From: Photorhabdus luminescens subsp. luminescens
Lineage (GTDB): Bacteria; Pseudomonadota; Gammaproteobacteria; Enterobacterales; Enterobacteriaceae
DNA: 64,000 bases
Direction: 5' to 3'
Assembly (NCBI RefSeq): GCF_001083805.1
Contig: NZ_JXSK01000003.1
Coordinates: 496,001 to 560,000, forward strand
Part shown: positions 61,167 to 64,000 of the stretch, in pieces
How the letters are laid out: every line of letters starts with the position of its first letter
Numbering within the stretch: the first letter of the stretch is position 1
Program-made: the position numbers and the translations under genes
The notes under the pieces: model-generated
Seen by the model: the letters and a program-made list of their open reading frames with translations, nothing else
What the model was told of the DNA's origin: nothing
Databases searched by the model: none

Positions 61167-61703
61167 CTACTCTTCTAACAAAACCACATGGCCGATATAA
61201 GGCAAATGACGGTAAAGTTGCGCATAATCGATACCATAACCCACCACAAATTTATCCTCAATTGAATAACCAATCCACTCAACCGGAACATTAACTTCAC
61301 GGCGGGAAGGTTTATCCAGCAAGGTACAAATTGCCAGTGATTTTGGCTCACGCAGCGCCAAAATTTCACGCACTTTATTCAGGGTATTACCTGAATCAAT
61401 AATATCTTCCACAATCAATACATGCTTACCGCGAATATCTTCGTCCAGATCTTTCAGGATTTTCACATCACGCGTGGAATTCATACCGCTACCGTAACTG
61501 GAAGCCGTCATAAAATCGACTTGATGAGGGATCTGAATTTCACGGCATAAATCAGCCATAAAAATAAATGAACCTCTCAGCAATCCGACCAACACCAGCT
61601 CACTACCGCCGTCACGATAGTGTTCAGTAATCTGTTTTCCCAGTTCAGCAATACGTTGTTTAACCTCCTGTTCGGAGATCATAACTTCTACAGTGTGTTT
61701 CAT
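61167..61703 (-). CDS. hpt: Hypoxanthine phosphoribosyltransferase
   Basis: Purine salvage enzyme making IMP (and GMP) from PRPP and the base. 178 residues from ATG 61703, the same start as E. coli (MKHTVEVMI). PRPP-binding loop '[20 protein letters not shown]', substrate region '[19 protein letters not shown]' and '[20 protein letters not shown]' are present. A terminator follows the stop. Confidence 0.97.
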   Translation of the reverse strand: MKHTVEVMISEQEVKQRIAELGKQITEHYRDGGSELVLVGLLRGSFIFMADLCREIQIPHQVDFMTASSYGSGMNSTRDVKILKDLDEDIRGKHVLIVEDIIDSGNTLNKVREILALREPKSLAICTLLDKPSRREVNVPVEWIGYSIEDKFVVGYGIDYAQLYRHLPYIGHVVLLEE

Positions 61704-62082
61704 TATAAAGTTAACCAATTGTTTTTAATGAATAATTATATGAAAATCAATAAAAAATCATAACCAGTTGATATGCCAATTAATACGCCATTCTTCTAGC
61801 AATATTGTTGAACAATTCCTTTTCTCTAGAATATCTAAAGGCAAGTATGGCATAAGATAAGGATGTTTATAGTATTTAGAAGAGAAACCAATCTACAGAT
61901 CATACACCAAAAATATTATTTAGTAATAATAGCTCACAGCAGCAAACCAACAGATATTTTAACTTTGGCGGCGTTGTAAAAGGACAGTGAAGATAAAGAA
62001 CGTCTCCTATAACCAAACTCTGTTTGCCTGAAAAATCTGCCCTAAAAGATGTGGGAAATCTGTCACCAAGATTAGTCATCAG
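61704..62082. other. Intergenic region upstream of hpt, no gene seen
   Basis: About 380 bp without a supportable ORF, RNA gene or repeat. It should hold the hpt promoter. I looked in particular for a small toxin gene to pair with the Panacea protein and did not find one. Confidence 0.45.
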
Positions 62083-62622
62083 CTACTCAGCAGAAGTCAG
62101 ATAAGCAATTAATTTATCACCATCTTTACAACTGGCAGCTATCACTTCCAACGGAATCTCACCATTCTGGTTAGCCGCCATCCAAACACTATCGTGGCTG
62201 ATATCACGTATTTCTTTAAAAGAGAGATTCCCATATTTTTCAATTGCTTCATTTATGCAATCAATATCAGAATCGCTAAATACATCTTCATCGAAATCAC
62301 GCAAAGCACGTATTTGGTTATTTCCATAACGTCCTTCTACTGACAACGATGACCGAATAACATCAACATCACACCTATTTGGAATAAAGCGCCCGTCTCC
62401 CCTGGCTACTTTTATAATATCATAGGCATTCTCTGCAACGGGGCCATCTTTCATTGCAAGATAATTATCACCCGTAATTAACCGGCCATAACGCTCCAAA
62501 TGCAGCCGGTCAGCAAAATACAGAATTTTACCCACATGATAAATGTCAGAAATTGGTGCTGTAGAGGCAACATACAGAATAGCCTCTATAGCCTTTTCTG
62601 AGTCAAATCTTGCACTAAGCAT
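62083..62622 (-). CDS. Panacea (DUF4065, SocA-like) domain protein
   Basis: A 179-residue protein of the family that includes the SocA antitoxin/proteolytic adaptor and the broad 'Panacea' antitoxins. 'AILYVASTAPISDIYHVGKI', 'YFADRLHLERYGRLITGDNY', 'MKDGPVAENAYDIIK' and 'FKEIRDISHDSVWMAA' are typical. I chose the ATG at 62622, with GAAGG upstream, over the 5-codon longer frame. No toxin gene adjoins it: cueO lies upstream and a gene-free gap lies downstream. It may be a solitary antitoxin or have another role. Confidence 0.8.
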   Translation of the reverse strand: MLSARFDSEKAIEAILYVASTAPISDIYHVGKILYFADRLHLERYGRLITGDNYLAMKDGPVAENAYDIIKVARGDGRFIPNRCDVDVIRSSLSVEGRYGNNQIRALRDFDEDVFSDSDIDCINEAIEKYGNLSFKEIRDISHDSVWMAANQNGEIPLEVIAASCKDGDKLIAYLTSAE

Positions 62623-62734
62623 CTCAATTACCTTCATTTAAACAGGATAAATAATACACAAAACCTATGCCTATTTTAATACCTACCATAATCCCTGTAC
62701 AACGCTTTGTTATGCTCCATTGCGGTCAGCAAAA

Positions 62735-64000
62735 TTATTTACTAACAGTAAAACCCACCATCATGCCAGTATCTTCATGCTCCAGTAGATGACAGTGCGC
62801 CATAAATGGGTGTTTCGCTCCCGCCGTATGCTTGAACTGAACCAGCACTTCACTCTCCTTACCTTCCACATGCACAATATCTTTCCAACCACTGCGGTGA
62901 GCAGCAGGCTTACGGCCATTTTCACTCAAAATACGAAAGCGGGTGCCGTGGATATGGAACGGATGCAGCATCATATCGCCAACCCCAGAAATCACCCAAC
63001 GCTCATACTGCCCCTGTTTTACATCAAAAGCAGGTTCCATCATGGAGAAAGCCCGCCCATTAATGGTATTCGCACGATGGAAATTTAGTTCACCACCATG
63101 ATGCATATCTCCGTGGTTCATATTCCCATGATCCATTCCCATACCCGCCATAGCACGCTCACCGTAGCGTTGAGACAACATCATCATTCCCTGCATATCC
63201 AGACGACTATCCATCGCCAGATGTAAACGACGCCTATTCAAACCGTTAAAAGAAGGCAATGCAGGAAGCGTGGCAAGCTGTTCCGACAGTATTACGCGGC
63301 TAGAAAAAAGCTGAGGTTGAATACGTAAAACCGGCAGTGGCTGCTCAAATGGCGGTAACGTCATTCCTATCTGAACCACAGGCAACGTCACCAGATCGAA
63401 AGATTTGCCATCCGAAGCATCTATAACTACCTCAAAACGTTCTCCCGCCAGAATCGGTAACTCATTAACCGCAACCGGTTCCGCTAACAAACCACCATCA
63501 CTGGCAACAACATACAACTGACGACCATCACTGGTCGCAATATTGAGGCTACGAGCATTACAACCATTTAGCAAACGCAAACGTAACCAGCCGCGCGGTG
63601 CAGTATGTTGGGGCAAAACAACACCGTTGGTCAGCATCATATCGCCAAACCAACCAACAGCAGCGCTCATTACATCCAGTTGATAATCAATCTGCCCCTC
63701 GTTATTCAAGCGCTTATCCTGCAACACTACCGGAATATCATCCACGCCCCATCGATTTGGCAACCCCGTATTAATAGTGTTCTCATCTTCAATCAGTACT
63801 AATCCACCAAGCCCCATTGCAACCTGATAACCCGTCTTGCCATGCGTATGTGGATGGAACCAACAAGTTGCTTCCGGTTGTTCAGGCGTAAAACTAACCG
63901 CCCGACTCCCACCTGGCGCAATCATCGCATGTGGGCCGCCATCAGCTTCCCCAGTAATCTCCAGACCATGCCAGTGAACCGTGGTTTCTTCCGGTAGATG
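62735..64000 (-). CDS. cueO: Multicopper oxidase CueO, partial (5' end outside the window)
   Basis: Periplasmic copper-resistance oxidase that turns Cu(I) into Cu(II). About 421 residues are visible; the reading frame runs off the window end, so the Tat signal and first strands are missing. Copper ligands seen: '[15 protein letters not shown]' (H-x-H), '[14 protein letters not shown]', '[12 protein letters not shown]' and the T1-site '[13 protein letters not shown]'. The methionine/histidine-rich insert '[16 protein letters not shown]' is the CueO regulatory copper-binding segment. Neighbourhood cueO-hpt-can resembles E. coli. Confidence 0.96.
   Translation of the reverse strand, partial: HLPEETTVHWHGLEITGEADGGPHAMIAPGGSRAVSFTPEQPEATCWFHPHTHGKTGYQVAMGLGGLVLIEDENTINTGLPNRWGVDDIPVVLQDKRLNNEGQIDYQLDVMSAAVGWFGDMMLTNGVVLPQHTAPRGWLRLRLLNGCNARSLNIATSDGRQLYVVASDGGLLAEPVAVNELPILAGERFEVVIDASDGKSFDLVTLPVVQIGMTLPPFEQPLPVLRIQPQLFSSRVILSEQLATLPALPSFNGLNRRRLHLAMDSRLDMQGMMMLSQRYGERAMAGMGMDHGNMNHGDMHHGGELNFHRANTINGRAFSMMEPAFDVKQGQYERWVISGVGDMMLHPFHIHGTRFRILSENGRKPAAHRSGWKDIVHVEGKESEVLVQFKHTAGAKHPFMAHCHLLEHEDTGMMVGFTVSK

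Overview
The window is a stretch of an enterobacterial chromosome of the Photorhabdus type (Morganellaceae, close to Photorhabdus luminescens/laumondii). The basis is the conserved housekeeping gene order, the moderate AT-richness, five tandem LuxR-type 'solo' regulators with a PAS_4 sensor half (an expansion known from Photorhabdus), 127-bp ERIC elements, and insect-pathogen style accessory modules (S-type pyocin, toxin/immunity pairs). The species is inferred from gene content, not from any search.

Layout. 0-3 kb: core genes yafS, gloB and mltD. 3-22 kb: a large accessory region. It holds a truncated peptide-exporter ABC gene, a secreted small protein, a DUF2975/XRE pair with a G-tract frameshift, a 2-oxoglutarate/Fe(II) oxygenase, two MFS transporters, a decayed thymidylate-kinase-like gene, an IS1-type relic, an SLC13 anion transporter, five PAS4-LuxR genes in tandem, a Ner-like regulator, and a minus-strand operon (unknown protein, cysteine desulfurase, frameshifted MFS exporter). 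22.5-23.2 kb: a dinJ-yafQ toxin-antitoxin pair whose toxin is split by an ERIC element. 23-26.4 kb: eno and pyrG. 26.7-28.4 kb: a Tox-REase-5-like toxin with an Imm52-like immunity protein and an unknown leading gene. 28.6-41.5 kb: mazG, relA, rlmD, barA, dgt, mtnN, btuF, erpA, a DUF1460 lipoprotein and hemL. 41.5-45.3 kb: an orphan VapB antitoxin, an ERIC element, a nonsense-mutated colicin-type immunity gene, two DUF6392-like genes and an S-type pyocin. 45.3-59.9 kb: mrcB, hrpB, sfsA, dksA, gluQ, pcnB, folK, panB, panC, panD, yadH, yadG and can. 60.3-64 kb: a ChpS/ChpB-type toxin-antitoxin pair, hpt, an orphan Panacea (SocA-like) protein and cueO, which runs off the window.

How the genes work together. 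The core blocks cover glyoxalase detoxification, cell-wall growth and turnover (mltD, mrcB), stringent response and nucleotide-pool control (relA, mazG, dgt, hpt, pyrG, dksA), pantothenate synthesis (panBCD), RNA modification and polyadenylation (rlmD, gluQ, pcnB), the BarA sensor kinase, and copper oxidation. Accessory modules sit at the joints between these blocks. Several of them are decaying: I count at least seven broken genes. Two of the breaks fall in runs of G.

Most notable observations. (1) A three-gene operon with an unrecognised first protein, a cysteine desulfurase and an exporter, which looks like a sulfur-containing small-molecule pathway. (2) Poly-G frameshifts in two otherwise intact membrane-protein genes. 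(3) A LuxR array with spacers of exactly 160 nt and an octanucleotide tandem repeat in front of its first gene. (4) ERIC elements that break yafQ, supply the mazG start codon, and have collapsed to their two ends behind mrcB. (5) An apparent AUU start codon for pcnB.
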